The notes under the pieces were generated by a model. The model was not told where the DNA came from. It did no database searches and saw only the letters and a program-made list of their open reading frames with translations. From Methanosarcina baikalica (lineage in GTDB: Archaea; Halobacteriota; Methanosarcinia; Methanosarcinales; Methanosarcinaceae): a stretch of DNA of 64,000 bases. Every line of letters begins with the position of its first letter. Positions within the stretch are counted from its first letter, which is position 1. The stretch spans positions 3,728 through 67,727 of the forward strand of contig NZ_JAVKPK010000009.1 in the NCBI RefSeq assembly GCF_031461075.1, read 5' to 3'. The position numbers were made by a program, and so were the translations under genes. Below are positions 47,568-58,100 of this stretch, piece by piece.

Positions 47568-47756
47568 TCAATCTTCCTTTAAGCCTTCCTGCTCATTCAT
47601 TCTGTTTCTTTCAAGGTTAAGGATTTTCCTGATGACTATTTTTTTGGACCCGAGCCCAAGATCCTCGTTTTCAGGGTAGTTCGTCCTTACATACTCAAAA
47701 AGTTCATAAACGGTCATATCATCAAGTTTTCTTTTGAGCTGATTAAAGTCCTCCAC
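47568..47756 (-). CDS. Small conserved-looking soluble protein
   Basis: The 62-residue frame starts at GTG (47756) with AAGGTG five bases before it. It opens EDFNQLKRKLDDMTVYELFE, has VRTNYPENEDLGLGSKKIV, and ends NRMNEQEGLKED. Acidic and helical, with a SAP-like or Rho-N-like look (YELFEYVRTNYP), but I cannot confirm a family. Single gene, downstream of the repeats, opposite to the amidotransferase. Confidence 0.55.
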   Translation of the reverse strand: MEDFNQLKRKLDDMTVYELFEYVRTNYPENEDLGLGSKKIVIRKILNLERNRMNEQEGLKED

Positions 47757-48137
47757 AAGAACACCTTTTTTACAAAAACCAAATTTAATTTTTAAATTAT
47801 ATATATTAATTATATTATTTTGGTATTTTTATCCGGGTATTTATCCGGAATTGATGCAGGATGTGCCGGAATTTATGGATGCTTAAATACCAGGCTTTTT
47901 ATAACTATCCATGATTAATTGTCTGAATTCAACCGGATTTTTATCAGAGTACTTATATAAGCTATTTTAAGTAAATTATCAGAATATTAATATGGTTATA
48001 AGTATTTACAGATAACCATAAAATAATGCTTAAAAAATAGGCTTAAGAATTTGAATCCTGGCATAAAGAATCCGAAATATTGAGTAATAATTTCCTAAAA
48101 AGAAGAATAGAGAAAATAAGGAACGGGTGGGTCAGGC
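47757..48137. other. Promoter-side spacer of the histidine kinase
   Basis: AT-rich with TATATATTAATTATATTA (47798-47815), which can be a TATA element for the leftward small gene. No gene. Confidence 0.4.
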
Positions 48138-48182
48138 ATAAACCGGAATGACAGCGTAGATGGGGAAACTGAAGAAAACTGG

Positions 48183-50831
48183 ATGAGAGAATTCCTTTTA
48201 AACAGCCCTGACCCTCTCCTGAGAACGGGGAAAGAAGGAATTATTCTTTACGCAAACAAGGCAGGAAAATCATTGCTGGAAGTGCTTAAAAGCCAGGTTA
48301 GAGATAAAGTTCCGGTTGAAATTCTGGATACTGTCCGGAAAGTAGCACTCCGAAAGAAACCTGCGCAGACGGAACTCAAAGCAGGCGAAAAAACATATTC
48401 AATTACTTTTACTCCTTTACGTGCCGGTGAGGGTATAATTCTCTGCGCATCTGATATCACCCCGCTCAAACAAACCAAGGAAAAACTACTTTTAAGAAAG
48501 ATGGAGCACGAAGCCTTTTCCCGAATTGCCGAGCTTTCTCTCAAAAATCAGGATTTCCAGACTCTGCTAAATGAAGCCTTACCTCTGGTTACAGCTGCTC
48601 TTCGCGTAGAATACTGTAACATTCTGAAACTCATGCCTGATGGAAATTTTTTGTTTGAGAGGGGGATAGGCTGGAAGCCAGAGGATACAGGCAAAATAAT
48701 TAAAAAAGATTTAGTCTCAAGAGCAGGTTACACTGTACTTTCAAAAAGACCTATTCTGTTAGAAAAACTGGATAGGAAGAATTCCATCAGAACAATGGGA
48801 TTTGAAGGGTATCAGGATATAATGAGCGGGATAAGTGTGCTCATAGGAAGTGTTGAAAAGCCCTATGGGGTGCTTACGGTCCACAGCGCGAAAAAGGAGA
48901 AATTTACCGAAGAAGATGCTCATTTCCTGAATTCTGTTGCAATACTCATTTCATTGACGGTTGAACGAAAAGAAGTAGAAGATGCCCACCGAGACAAGGT
49001 TTATTTCCTGGAAACGCTGCTGGATACAATTCCGGCTCCTGTATTTTACAAGGATCTAAAAGGCGTTTATCAGGGGTGCAACGAGCTCTTTGCAAAAATG
49101 ATCCTTGGATGTTCAAAAGAAAAGGTAACCGGACACTCAATGAATGAGCTTTCCGAAGCAATCCCCGCCGGATTTGGGGAAGTCTACAAAAGAATGGACA
49201 TGCGTCTATTCCAGAAAAGAGGAAGCCAGGTTTACGAGTCCAAAGTGATATGTTCTGACGGATTGACGAGGGACTTTATTTTCAATAAGGCCACATACAA
49301 AAGCTGTTGTGGAGCTGCAGAAGGGCTTATAGGAGTAATGCTTGATATCACCGGACGCAAAAAAACGGAAGAAAAGCTGCAAACAAGCGAAGAAAGATAC
49401 CGCCATATTGCGGAACAGACAGGGCAGTTGATATACGATATTGAACTGAAAAACGGCCATGTTGAGTGGGCAGGGGCAGTCACGGAACTCACCGGTTACA
49501 GTTATAAAGAAATTGAGAATTTGGATTTCTATGACTGGCTCGAGCATATTCATCCGGAAGATCGCAAAAGAGTGCAGCAATCATTCAAAAAGTGCTGGAA
49601 TACAGGGGAGAAATTCCACGAGGAGTTCAGGTTCAGACGGAAGGATAGAAGCTATTTTTGTGTGAAAAATAAAGGTGTGTATCTGAGAGATGGGGAAGAC
49701 CGTGTATGCAGAGCTCTTGGAGTAATGGAAGATGTTACTGAAATTAAACAGTCCTCTGAAAAATTGAAGGAAAACGAAGAGCTCTACCGGTCATTTTTAC
49801 AGAATTTCAAAGGAATTTCTTTTAAACTTGACAGAAATTTTGTTCCCATATTTATTGAGGGAGTTATTGAGGAAATAAGCGGGTATGCAGAAGAAGACTT
49901 TATTTCCGGTAGAATATATATGTTTGACCTTATTGTCCCGGAAGATCGCCTAATTCTCAATCTAAGCCGGAAAAAAATGATTTCCTCCCCGAACTCCATC
50001 ATGGAGCATGAGTACAGGCTCAGGCAGAAGGATGGAACTGTGAAGTGGGTTCATGAGGTAATCCACAATGTCTGCAACGCTTCAGGTGAAACATTGTTTA
50101 TCCAGGGCTATGCTTATGACATTACTCAGAGGAAAAAAGTTGAGGAAACCCTTGCGAAAGCCGAAGAAATCGGCATGAGAGAAATTCACCACCGGATCAA
50201 GAATAACCTTCAGGTAGTTTCGTCCCTGCTCAGCCTTCAGGCTGAAAAATTTAAAGATCAGGAAGTTATTGAAGCCTTCAGAGAAAGCGAAAACCGTGTA
50301 GTCTCAATGTCCATAATCCATGAGGAGCTTTATAAATCAGAAGGCTCAACGAGCATCGATTTTGCAGAATATCTCAGGAAATTGACTACTGACATTCTGC
50401 ATTCTTACAGAGTTAGAAACGAGCAGGTCAAGCTTCTACTCGATGTGGACAGCACATTTCTTGGGATTGATACGGCCATTCCTCTTGGAATCGTAATTAA
50501 CGAACTTTTTTCAAACTCCCTTAAATACGCATTTCCCAGAGGTTCAGAAGGAGAGATAAGGATTTCTCTTTACAGACACGAAGCCGAAGGTCAAAAAACA
50601 GGTTTTGCAGAAGCCACAAGAAAGAAAGTGTCAGAGACGTCTTCCAGGTTTACTCTTACCTATTCGGACGATGGGGGTTGTTTTCCGGGAAATGTTGACT
50701 TCGAAAATCCCGGAACTCTTGGTCTGCAACTTGTAAACGCTCTCGTTGAGCAGATTAACGGAACAATCGAGCTTGAAAAAGAGAACGAAACAAAATTTAC
50801 TCTCAGGTTTGAAGATAAGTTACCACTCTAA
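48183..50831 (+). CDS. Multi-PAS/GAF sensor histidine kinase (HisKA_2 type)
   Basis: The 882-residue protein has no membrane segment that I see, so it is cytosolic. Domains in order are: PAS at about 5-100 (LLRTGKEGIILYANKAGKSL), GAF at about 115-265 (YCNILKLMPDGNF, GVLTVHSA), then three PAS domains at about 270-395, 400-525 and 535-655 (ending YAYDITQRKKVEETL). The kinase core follows: REIHHRIKNNLQVVSSLLSL with the phospho-His near 675, and an ATPase domain with PLGIVINELFSNSLKYAFPR and GTLGLQLV. It senses an unknown small molecule or redox state. No response regulator gene is adjacent. In-frame codons continue back to an ATA at 48138, so the start could be earlier. Confidence 0.88.
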   Translation: MREFLLNSPDPLLRTGKEGIILYANKAGKSLLEVLKSQVRDKVPVEILDTVRKVALRKKPAQTELKAGEKTYSITFTPLRAGEGIILCASDITPLKQTKEKLLLRKMEHEAFSRIAELSLKNQDFQTLLNEALPLVTAALRVEYCNILKLMPDGNFLFERGIGWKPEDTGKIIKKDLVSRAGYTVLSKRPILLEKLDRKNSIRTMGFEGYQDIMSGISVLIGSVEKPYGVLTVHSAKKEKFTEEDAHFLNSVAILISLTVERKEVEDAHRDKVYFLETLLDTIPAPVFYKDLKGVYQGCNELFAKMILGCSKEKVTGHSMNELSEAIPAGFGEVYKRMDMRLFQKRGSQVYESKVICSDGLTRDFIFNKATYKSCCGAAEGLIGVMLDITGRKKTEEKLQTSEERYRHIAEQTGQLIYDIELKNGHVEWAGAVTELTGYSYKEIENLDFYDWLEHIHPEDRKRVQQSFKKCWNTGEKFHEEFRFRRKDRSYFCVKNKGVYLRDGEDRVCRALGVMEDVTEIKQSSEKLKENEELYRSFLQNFKGISFKLDRNFVPIFIEGVIEEISGYAEEDFISGRIYMFDLIVPEDRLILNLSRKKMISSPNSIMEHEYRLRQKDGTVKWVHEVIHNVCNASGETLFIQGYAYDITQRKKVEETLAKAEEIGMREIHHRIKNNLQVVSSLLSLQAEKFKDQEVIEAFRESENRVVSMSIIHEELYKSEGSTSIDFAEYLRKLTTDILHSYRVRNEQVKLLLDVDSTFLGIDTAIPLGIVINELFSNSLKYAFPRGSEGEIRISLYRHEAEGQKTGFAEATRKKVSETSSRFTLTYSDDGGCFPGNVDFENPGTLGLQLVNALVEQINGTIELEKENETKFTLRFEDKLPL

Positions 50832-51138
50832 AGGTATAAAGACTAACTTTTGCACATAATAAAAAGATGAATTCCATTTTCAAACCTGATCTTAAATCGG
50901 GTTTTCTTTTAATGCCTGAAGGCAGAAATTTTTTGCAGGGCAGAGTGGTTTTTTTCATTCAAATTTTTTTGTCTTAAAGGTTTAAAAATAAGTATCTTGC
51001 GCATGAGAGACATGGCGCTGTATAAATTGAAACAAATAACACATACTTCTATACTAAGAATTCATTTGAAACTGGGTATAAAATAAGGAAGAAAAAATAA
51101 CAAAGGAATACATATAGGCGAGGATAGGCGAATTGTGA
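50832..51138. other. Spacer between kinase and hydantoinase genes
   Basis: AT-rich; contains CAAATTTTTTTGTCTTAAAGG. Possible T-tract termination for the kinase and a promoter for the next pair. Confidence 0.35.
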
Positions 51139-52851
51139 ATGCTAATAGGAATTGATGTCGGAGGCACCACTACGGATGCGGTGCTGATCCGAAATGGAGA
51201 AGTGTACAGTACTGCCAAGGTTTCCACTGAGCCCGGGAATCTCCTGAGTTCCCTGCTTGAAGCCCTTGACGCGATCAGCAGAGATATCCCTCCTGAGCAG
51301 CTGGAAAGAGTGGTATTCAGCACAACCGTGATAACAAATCTCATTGCCGAAGGCAAAACTGACCGGGTAGCCATGCTGCTCATTCCCGGACCTGGTATTA
51401 ACCCGACAAGTTATACTTTTCCTGACAGCTTTTATCTTAAAGGGGCTATGGATTACAGGGGAAGGGAAATTCAGCCCCTTGATGAGGCCGAGATCAGGAA
51501 AATAGTGGTTTTGATCCGGGAACTTGGATTTTCCATGGCTGCTGTTGTAAGTAAATTCGGGCAGAGAAATCCTTCTCATGAACTCAGGATAGAGGAAATA
51601 TTCAGGGAAGTGTATCCGGACTGCAAACTGGAACTCGGACATAAGGTTTCGGGAAAACTGAATTTCCCAAGGCGGATAGCAACTACAATGCTCGCCTCTG
51701 CTACCAGAGAGAGCTATCAGGAATTTGTTGAGAAAATTAGAAAAGCCCTTGAGGAGAGGAATATCAGGGCCCCTGTTTATATTCTGAAAGCCGACGGAGG
51801 AACTCTCCCAGTTGAGAAGTCAATAGAGTTCCCCGTGGAAACTATTTTTTCAGGCCCTGCTGCCAGCACAATTGGAGCCCTTGCCCTTACCCCGGAAGGG
51901 GAGACATCCGTGGTAGCGGATATAGGAGGGACCACCACAGACCTTGCGTTAATCCTTTCAGGCAAGCCTCTTCTGGCTTCTAAAGGCGCAAAGCTTGGAG
52001 GCTTCCTGACGCATGTTAGAGCTTTTTCTGTCCGTTCGATAGCTGTTGGAGGAGACAGTGTTGTAAGGGTTAAGAATTCAAACAGCGGTACAAAGCTAAT
52101 AACTATTGGCCCTGACAGGGCAGGCCCTGCTTACTGTATGGGAGGAGAAGAAACTACCCCGACTGATGCCCTGAAGGTGCTCGGGCTTATTGATGTAGGA
52201 AATCCCGAACGTGCAAGGGAAGCAATTAAAGCCATAGGCTCCAGCCTGGGAAAATCCGAGATTGAAACTGCATCCCTGATAGTTGATAAAGCTACACAGA
52301 TGATTACCAAAGCAGTCAATGAGATGTTTCTTGAATGGGAACAGGAGCCTGCTTATAGGATATGGGAAGTTCTGCAAGAGAAGAAAGCAAGGCCCGAAAA
52401 CGTGGTAGGAATCGGAGGGGGGGCGAGAGGTCTTATTGCAGAAATTGCGAAAAAACTTGATGCAAAACCTGTTATTCCTGAATATGCAGAAGTAGGAAAT
52501 GCTATCGGAGCAGCCGTTGCAAGGCCCACGCTTACTCTGAACCTGCGCATTGATACTGAACGGAAAGTGTACTCAGTCGCCGAAGAAGGGGAGATCGTCA
52601 GCCTTAATGTAACAGATATCGGTAATTTCAACAGGATGGGTTCAGGTGAAGCTGAAGCCCTTGCCGCAAAACTCCTCAGGGAACGTGCCAAAAGCTATGG
52701 AATTTCCGAGTATGCGGCCGAAGCCGAGATTGTTAATAGTGAAGTTTTTAACATTGTCAGCGGTTGGTCTACTGTCGGGCGGCTTTTTGATGTGAATATG
52801 CAGATTCCTGCAGGCCTGATACCGGAATGGAAAAGGGGAGAGAAAGAATGA
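51139..52851 (+). CDS. Hydantoinase/oxoprolinase family protein (HyuA-like)
   Basis: The 570-residue protein has the actin-like ATPase start LIGIDVGGTTTDAVLI, and later TSVVADIGGTTTDLALILSG and VVGIGGGARGLIAEIAKK, the phosphate- and adenosine-binding loops of the HyuA/OplA family. Such enzymes open cyclic amides with ATP. In methanogens the substrate is unknown. The C-terminal ACX-like part is shorter than in bacterial acetone carboxylase subunits. Its TGA overlaps the HDAC gene start as ATGA, so translation is coupled. AGGATAGGCG precedes the ATG. Confidence 0.88.
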   Translation: MLIGIDVGGTTTDAVLIRNGEVYSTAKVSTEPGNLLSSLLEALDAISRDIPPEQLERVVFSTTVITNLIAEGKTDRVAMLLIPGPGINPTSYTFPDSFYLKGAMDYRGREIQPLDEAEIRKIVVLIRELGFSMAAVVSKFGQRNPSHELRIEEIFREVYPDCKLELGHKVSGKLNFPRRIATTMLASATRESYQEFVEKIRKALEERNIRAPVYILKADGGTLPVEKSIEFPVETIFSGPAASTIGALALTPEGETSVVADIGGTTTDLALILSGKPLLASKGAKLGGFLTHVRAFSVRSIAVGGDSVVRVKNSNSGTKLITIGPDRAGPAYCMGGEETTPTDALKVLGLIDVGNPERAREAIKAIGSSLGKSEIETASLIVDKATQMITKAVNEMFLEWEQEPAYRIWEVLQEKKARPENVVGIGGGARGLIAEIAKKLDAKPVIPEYAEVGNAIGAAVARPTLTLNLRIDTERKVYSVAEEGEIVSLNVTDIGNFNRMGSGEAEALAAKLLRERAKSYGISEYAAEAEIVNSEVFNIVSGWSTVGRLFDVNMQIPAGLIPEWKRGEKE

Positions 52852-54425
52852 AGTTAGGGTTTGAAAGGATCAAGGACGCACTGAAAGGTGTGACCGCGGA
52901 AAGCACTTCAGAAGGTAAAAAAGAACATGTCGAAGAGAAAAGGCAGGTCGACGAAGAAGAAATCCAGAAGGTAAGAAGTGAAGAATATAAGCATGAGACA
53001 TCCGAGGAAACTAAAATGGAATTTAAAAAGACCGGGTTGGAACCGGGAGATGGGTCTTTATCTCCGGCAGACCGGAATGAAGCAGAAAAAACAGGCCTTA
53101 TATTCTTCCCCGCCTTCGACTGGGCCATTTCCCCGACCCACCCGGAAAGAGAAGAGCGCCTCCTCTATACCAGGGACCAGATCTTTGAGGAAGGCCTGAT
53201 GGACCTTCCAGAAATAGCCGAATATAAACCCCGCCTTGCAGATTACAGAGATATTGCCAGAGTTCACTTCTGTGTGCCTGACATAAAAGCCCAGGCTACA
53301 ATCCCTCACCTGATAGCAGCAGGCAGCTGCCTGGTGCTTGGGGATGCCCTGATGAAAGGGGAAGTCAAAAACGCTTTTGCCCTTGTCCGCCCGCCTGGCC
53401 ACCATGCGATGACAGTAGCTCACGGGAACAGGGGTTTTTGTAATATCAATAACGAAGCTATCCTGGTCGAATACCTGAGGAAAAAATATGGAGTCCGCAG
53501 GATAGCAATTGTGGATACTGATGTACATCACGGGGATGGGACACAGGAAATCTTTTATAACGATCCTGATGTGCTTTTTATTTCATTCCATCAGGACGGA
53601 AGGACACTTTATCCCGGATCGGGTTTCATAAACGAACTGGGAGGCCCAAAAGCCCTTAGCAGGACAATCAATATTCCACTTCCGCCTGCAACCCCTGATG
53701 AGGGTATACTCTACGTGCTCGATTCTCTGGTGCTTCCGATTCTTAAGGATTTCAAGCCTGAGCTCGTTCTTAATTCTGCAGGACAGGACAATCACTATAC
53801 CGACCCCCTCGCAAATATGCGTTTTTCAGCACAGGGTTATGCAAAACTGAACGAGAAACTTGCTCCTGACCTGGCGGTGCTTGAAGGAGGCTATGCAATC
53901 CAGAGTGCACTGCCTTATGTGAATACAGGTATAATTCTTGCAATGGCAGGGCTTGATTATTCCTGCGTAAGGGAACCTGACTTTAAGCCAGGCATGTTTG
54001 TCCAGGCTGCAAGGGACAGACAGGTATTGGAGGAAATCGTCGCAGCGCAGCTTGAAAACTGGAGAAACAGGGACAGGCTTGTGAAGGCAGAGGTGGCAAA
54101 GCACGGGGACTTCTACCGCCGGAAAAAACAGATCTTTTACGACACGGATATGATTCAGGAATCGCAGGAAGAAACAATCCGTATGTGCCCTGACTGTCAG
54201 GGCTACAAAACCATTGACTCCCGTGCACACAGGAGTATAGGTGATACCAGGATCTTCGGGGTTTCGATTCCTATCTACGCCTGTGATAACTGCCAGGCTG
54301 AAGCCAGGGAAGAGTACAGAAAAAGGCTCAATAATCCGGAATACGAGTACATTTACCTGCAGGATAAAAAAGAGGACGAATATAGATCCTATAATACGAG
54401 GACAAAGCAGGAAAAGATTAATTAA
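52848..54425 (+). CDS. Histone deacetylase family protein with charged N-terminal extension and C-terminal Cys motifs
   Basis: The product from 52848 is 525 residues. After about 85 Glu/Lys-rich, probably disordered residues comes the Zn-dependent deacetylase fold: LVRPPGHHAMTVAHGNRGFC, then AIVDTDVHHGDGTQEIFYN with the Asp/His zinc ligands, ISFHQDGRTLYPGSGF, and NSAGQDNHYTDPL with the second Asp. The C-terminal 100 residues carry MCPDCQGY and YACDNCQAEA, a likely zinc ribbon. The ATG overlaps the TGA of HyuA, with GGGGAG upstream. The acyl substrate may be a protein lysine, a polyamine or a small amide. The coupling to HyuA suggests an amide-cleaving pathway. Confidence 0.88.
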   Translation: MKLGFERIKDALKGVTAESTSEGKKEHVEEKRQVDEEEIQKVRSEEYKHETSEETKMEFKKTGLEPGDGSLSPADRNEAEKTGLIFFPAFDWAISPTHPEREERLLYTRDQIFEEGLMDLPEIAEYKPRLADYRDIARVHFCVPDIKAQATIPHLIAAGSCLVLGDALMKGEVKNAFALVRPPGHHAMTVAHGNRGFCNINNEAILVEYLRKKYGVRRIAIVDTDVHHGDGTQEIFYNDPDVLFISFHQDGRTLYPGSGFINELGGPKALSRTINIPLPPATPDEGILYVLDSLVLPILKDFKPELVLNSAGQDNHYTDPLANMRFSAQGYAKLNEKLAPDLAVLEGGYAIQSALPYVNTGIILAMAGLDYSCVREPDFKPGMFVQAARDRQVLEEIVAAQLENWRNRDRLVKAEVAKHGDFYRRKKQIFYDTDMIQESQEETIRMCPDCQGYKTIDSRAHRSIGDTRIFGVSIPIYACDNCQAEAREEYRKRLNNPEYEYIYLQDKKEDEYRSYNTRTKQEKIN

Positions 54426-55120
54426 TATCGAAAAAAGCCTTTAAAAGCTGGAAACAATTTAAGCGGATAGGAAATAGCTACCTGTCGCAAAACATGATTT
54501 GCTAAGGCAAAAAAGATCTTATTGAAGCAGAAATCAGTTCATTAGAACAGGAAGCGCCTTATTGACTCAGGATATCGGGATAAGAGTTATGCAGATCCTT
54601 TTTCTTTTTATCCCGCATATTTTTCTTTATTTTGCATCTAATTCTTTTTTATTTCGGTATCCTTTTTGGACTAAAGAATAAGAAAACATGTGCATATTAA
54701 GTAAGAGAAAATTTGCAAAGATATTCTCCTTTTTTTGAGAAACTTTCTAAATATATTAATTTTACCCTTGGGGGCTAAAATCGTCAACTTACTCAAAATT
54801 TAAAGAGTTTTTGGAAATTGGTCCTGGCTAGCCGAAAAATGCATTTTATTTATTGACTCCAGCAGTCAAATAGGGGTAGGTAAAAATAAGATAGAGTCAG
54901 CTTTAATTCATTTTCAGCTTAATATAATGGAAAATTGATACTAAATTATATGGGAGAGTAATCAAGAGGTAATTCCAATAAGCGCAGATGTTATCTTACT
55001 CTTTTCCACATCTTTAATTTTTTTATAAATATATTAATTGAAACCAATATGTTTATATTGTATTTGCAATTAATTCCTAATTAACTTTAGGAAGTATCAT
55101 TTATAACTTCTGTTATCTGT
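54426..55120. other. Spacer upstream of the first NosD-type surface protein
   Basis: AT-rich and without genes. TATATT runs and a TTTATAAATATATT stretch (about 55022-55035) may be promoter elements. Nothing else noted. Confidence 0.4.
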
Positions 55121-58100
55121 ATGGAGGAATTAGACATAAACAAATTAAAACTTTTACTACTAGCATTTTTTATTTTCACACTAAGTTCCTTTATCGGAGC
55201 GGCTGCGACATATACTGTAGCCACTGATGGAACGGGAAACTATGCAACAATACAGGCTGCAGTGGATAAGGCAGCTTCAGGTGATATAATTCTCGTGCAA
55301 CCTGGAACCTATACTGAAAATATAGTTATAACTAGAGCCAACCTGGAGCTCAGGTCAGCATCAGATATCCCTGAGGATACGATAATCGCTTCCAATACTA
55401 CAGGCAAAGATGTAATCTATATTGGAGCCAGAGCTAATTCAAAAATTAAAGGATTTACGATAAGTGGAGCCACCGGAGCAACCATTTCAGGAATTTCTAT
55501 GAGTTTGTGCAACGGCTGCACCATTGAAAATAACAAATTTTTAAACAATAACATGGGAATATCCGTGAAGTCTTCCGGAAATATTGTAGTACGCAACAAT
55601 ACAGCTACCGTTGGAACAGGTACAGGAATTTACATCACGCAGTCTTATTCGACCACTATTTCAGGCAATAAGGTTTCAGGTTACGCATCCGGGATTAAGA
55701 TTGATGATTCCCAGGGTGGTAACACCATTTCAGGAAATACCGTAAGCCAGATTTCTGGCAATGGTATAGGACTGGAAGATGCAAGCAATAATGCTTTAGA
55801 AAGCAACATCGTAAGCTCGACCGGGAACCGGGGGATCTATCTCGCACGGTCAAGCAAGAACAACCTGAAAAATAATATCGTTTCTTCCAGTGGATCAAAC
55901 GGGATTGAAATGGAATTGTCTTCTGGAAACACGGTTTTTAATAACACGGTTTCAGGTAATACTACAACAGACAATAACCATGGTATATTCCTGTATACTT
56001 GTACAGATAGTTACGTGCAAAGCAACACGGTTTCAGGCTGTGAATACGGAATAGCTATGAGGACTTCCGAAAATAACAGTGTTGTAAACAATAATGCATA
56101 TGAAAACGGCAGAGGCTTTTACGTAGCCTATACATCCAGCAGAAACACGCTTTCACGCAATAAGGCAAATTCGAACAGCCTTAATGGTATTACTCTGATC
56201 AGTAGTTCCAACAATAATATTGTGGATAATAACGAAGTAAATTTGAATGGTAATTATGGTATATATCTTGAGACTGCAAACAATAACAAAATATCTAATA
56301 ATGCTGCATCCCAAAATTCAAGAGGTATTTTCTTACAGGGTGTTGGATCCACACAAAATACTCTTTCAAACAATATTTTGGATTACAACAGTGACGGTAT
56401 TCGCCTTGATAACTCAAGTGGGAATAATCTTATCAACAATACTGTAAGTTCGAGCAATACCAATGGGATCTTTTTAGTGGGTTCATGTAATAATAATGGA
56501 CTGCAGAGCAATACAGTGCGGCTCAATAGAATAGGTATCTACGTGACGAACTCAACTGGAAATACGCTTTCTGAAAATATAGTTTCTGAAAATGGTGCTC
56601 AAGGAATTCTGATCATGCTTGCCAATAATAACACCCTTTCCAGGAATAACGTTCATGACAACATTGAAGGTATCTCCCTCAACTCTGCTGAAAGCAACAA
56701 TATTTCAGGCAATAATATAATTTCAAATGGGAAAGGTATCTACATGTGTCCCAGAAGCTACTACAACCTGGTTTTTAACAATTGTTTCAACAACCCTAGC
56801 AATGCAGATGTTAAAAATAATCAAAGCTACTGGAACATAGCAAAGACTTCAGGCAAAAACGTTATGGGCGGACCAACCCTTGGAGGCAATTTCTGGGGAA
56901 CCCCGTCGGGTCTAGGTTTCTCGGATACTAAATCTGATACAGACGGGGACGGTATTATTGATATTGATATTCCCTTTGTCACAGACAATGGTATCATCGC
57001 CTCAGCCAACGGTAATATCAGAGATAATTTCCCGCTTGTACGTGTTGTACTGCCTGTTGTAAATTTCGACGCCAAGCCCACACAGGGTTTTGTCCCTCTC
57101 ACGGTCGAATTTAAGGATTTGTCAACGGATGCTACATCACTAAGCTGGGATGTTAATGGTGACGGAAGCCCGGACAGTAGTGATAAAACCTTTGTCTACG
57201 TGTACGAGACCCCGGGAATCTATACTGCCAATCTAATAGCAAGCAACAAAAACGGCACCACAGATCCAAAAACCGTGCAAATAATTGCAGAGATTTTTAA
57301 AGTTTACCCTGTAGCAGACTTCAACGCCAATCTTACGAATGGTTATGCTCCTCTTTCCGTCCAGTTCACTGACCTTTCTCAATACGCAACATCAAGGAGC
57401 TGGGACTTTGGAGATGGAACTGCTTCAACCGAGCCGAATCCAACGCATACTTATTCTGCAGCCGGAACCTATACTGTTAACCTGAAAGCAGGCAACGAAA
57501 ACGGCACTTCCCCAACTCCAAAAACCGCTACAATAACTGTCACACAACAAAGCAGTTCAAGCGGTGGGAGCAGTGGAGGAAGCAGTGGAGGAAGCAGCCA
57601 TAAAAGCAGCAGCGGAAGTAGTGGCGGTGGCGGTGCAGGCGGTTCCCCTGAACCTGCAAAGAATGTCCAGGTAAAGGAAATTTCTCAGGCTTTCATTACA
57701 AACGGAAAACCTGTAAAGTTTGATTTCGCAAAGAATGCAACCTGTGTTGTTTATGTTGGTTTTGATGCAAAGAAGACTGCAGGCAAGACCACAACCATTG
57801 CCGAGCAGCTCAAAGGAAAATCCACTCTGGTTTCAGAGCTGGACTCGGGTGAGATCTATAAGTACTTCAACCTTTGGGTAGGAAACGGCGGGTTTGCAAC
57901 TTCAGACAATATAGAAAACCCTGTCGTATGCTTCAAGGTTGAGAAATCCTGGATACAGGATAAAAAGATCGACCAGGCTTCGATAACTCTCAACAGGTAC
58001 AACGAGAAAAAATGGGCACAACTGCCAGTAACCCTGTTAAGAGAAGATAACAGGTACCTGTACTTCACGGCAAAAACTTCCGGATTCTCATTTTTTGCAA

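Noticed and set aside
48138..48182. ATA start for the histidine kinase
   Set aside because: The frame is open back to ATA, but the ribosome site before it is weak and the PAS domain begins after the ATG at 48183, so it is only an alternative start.
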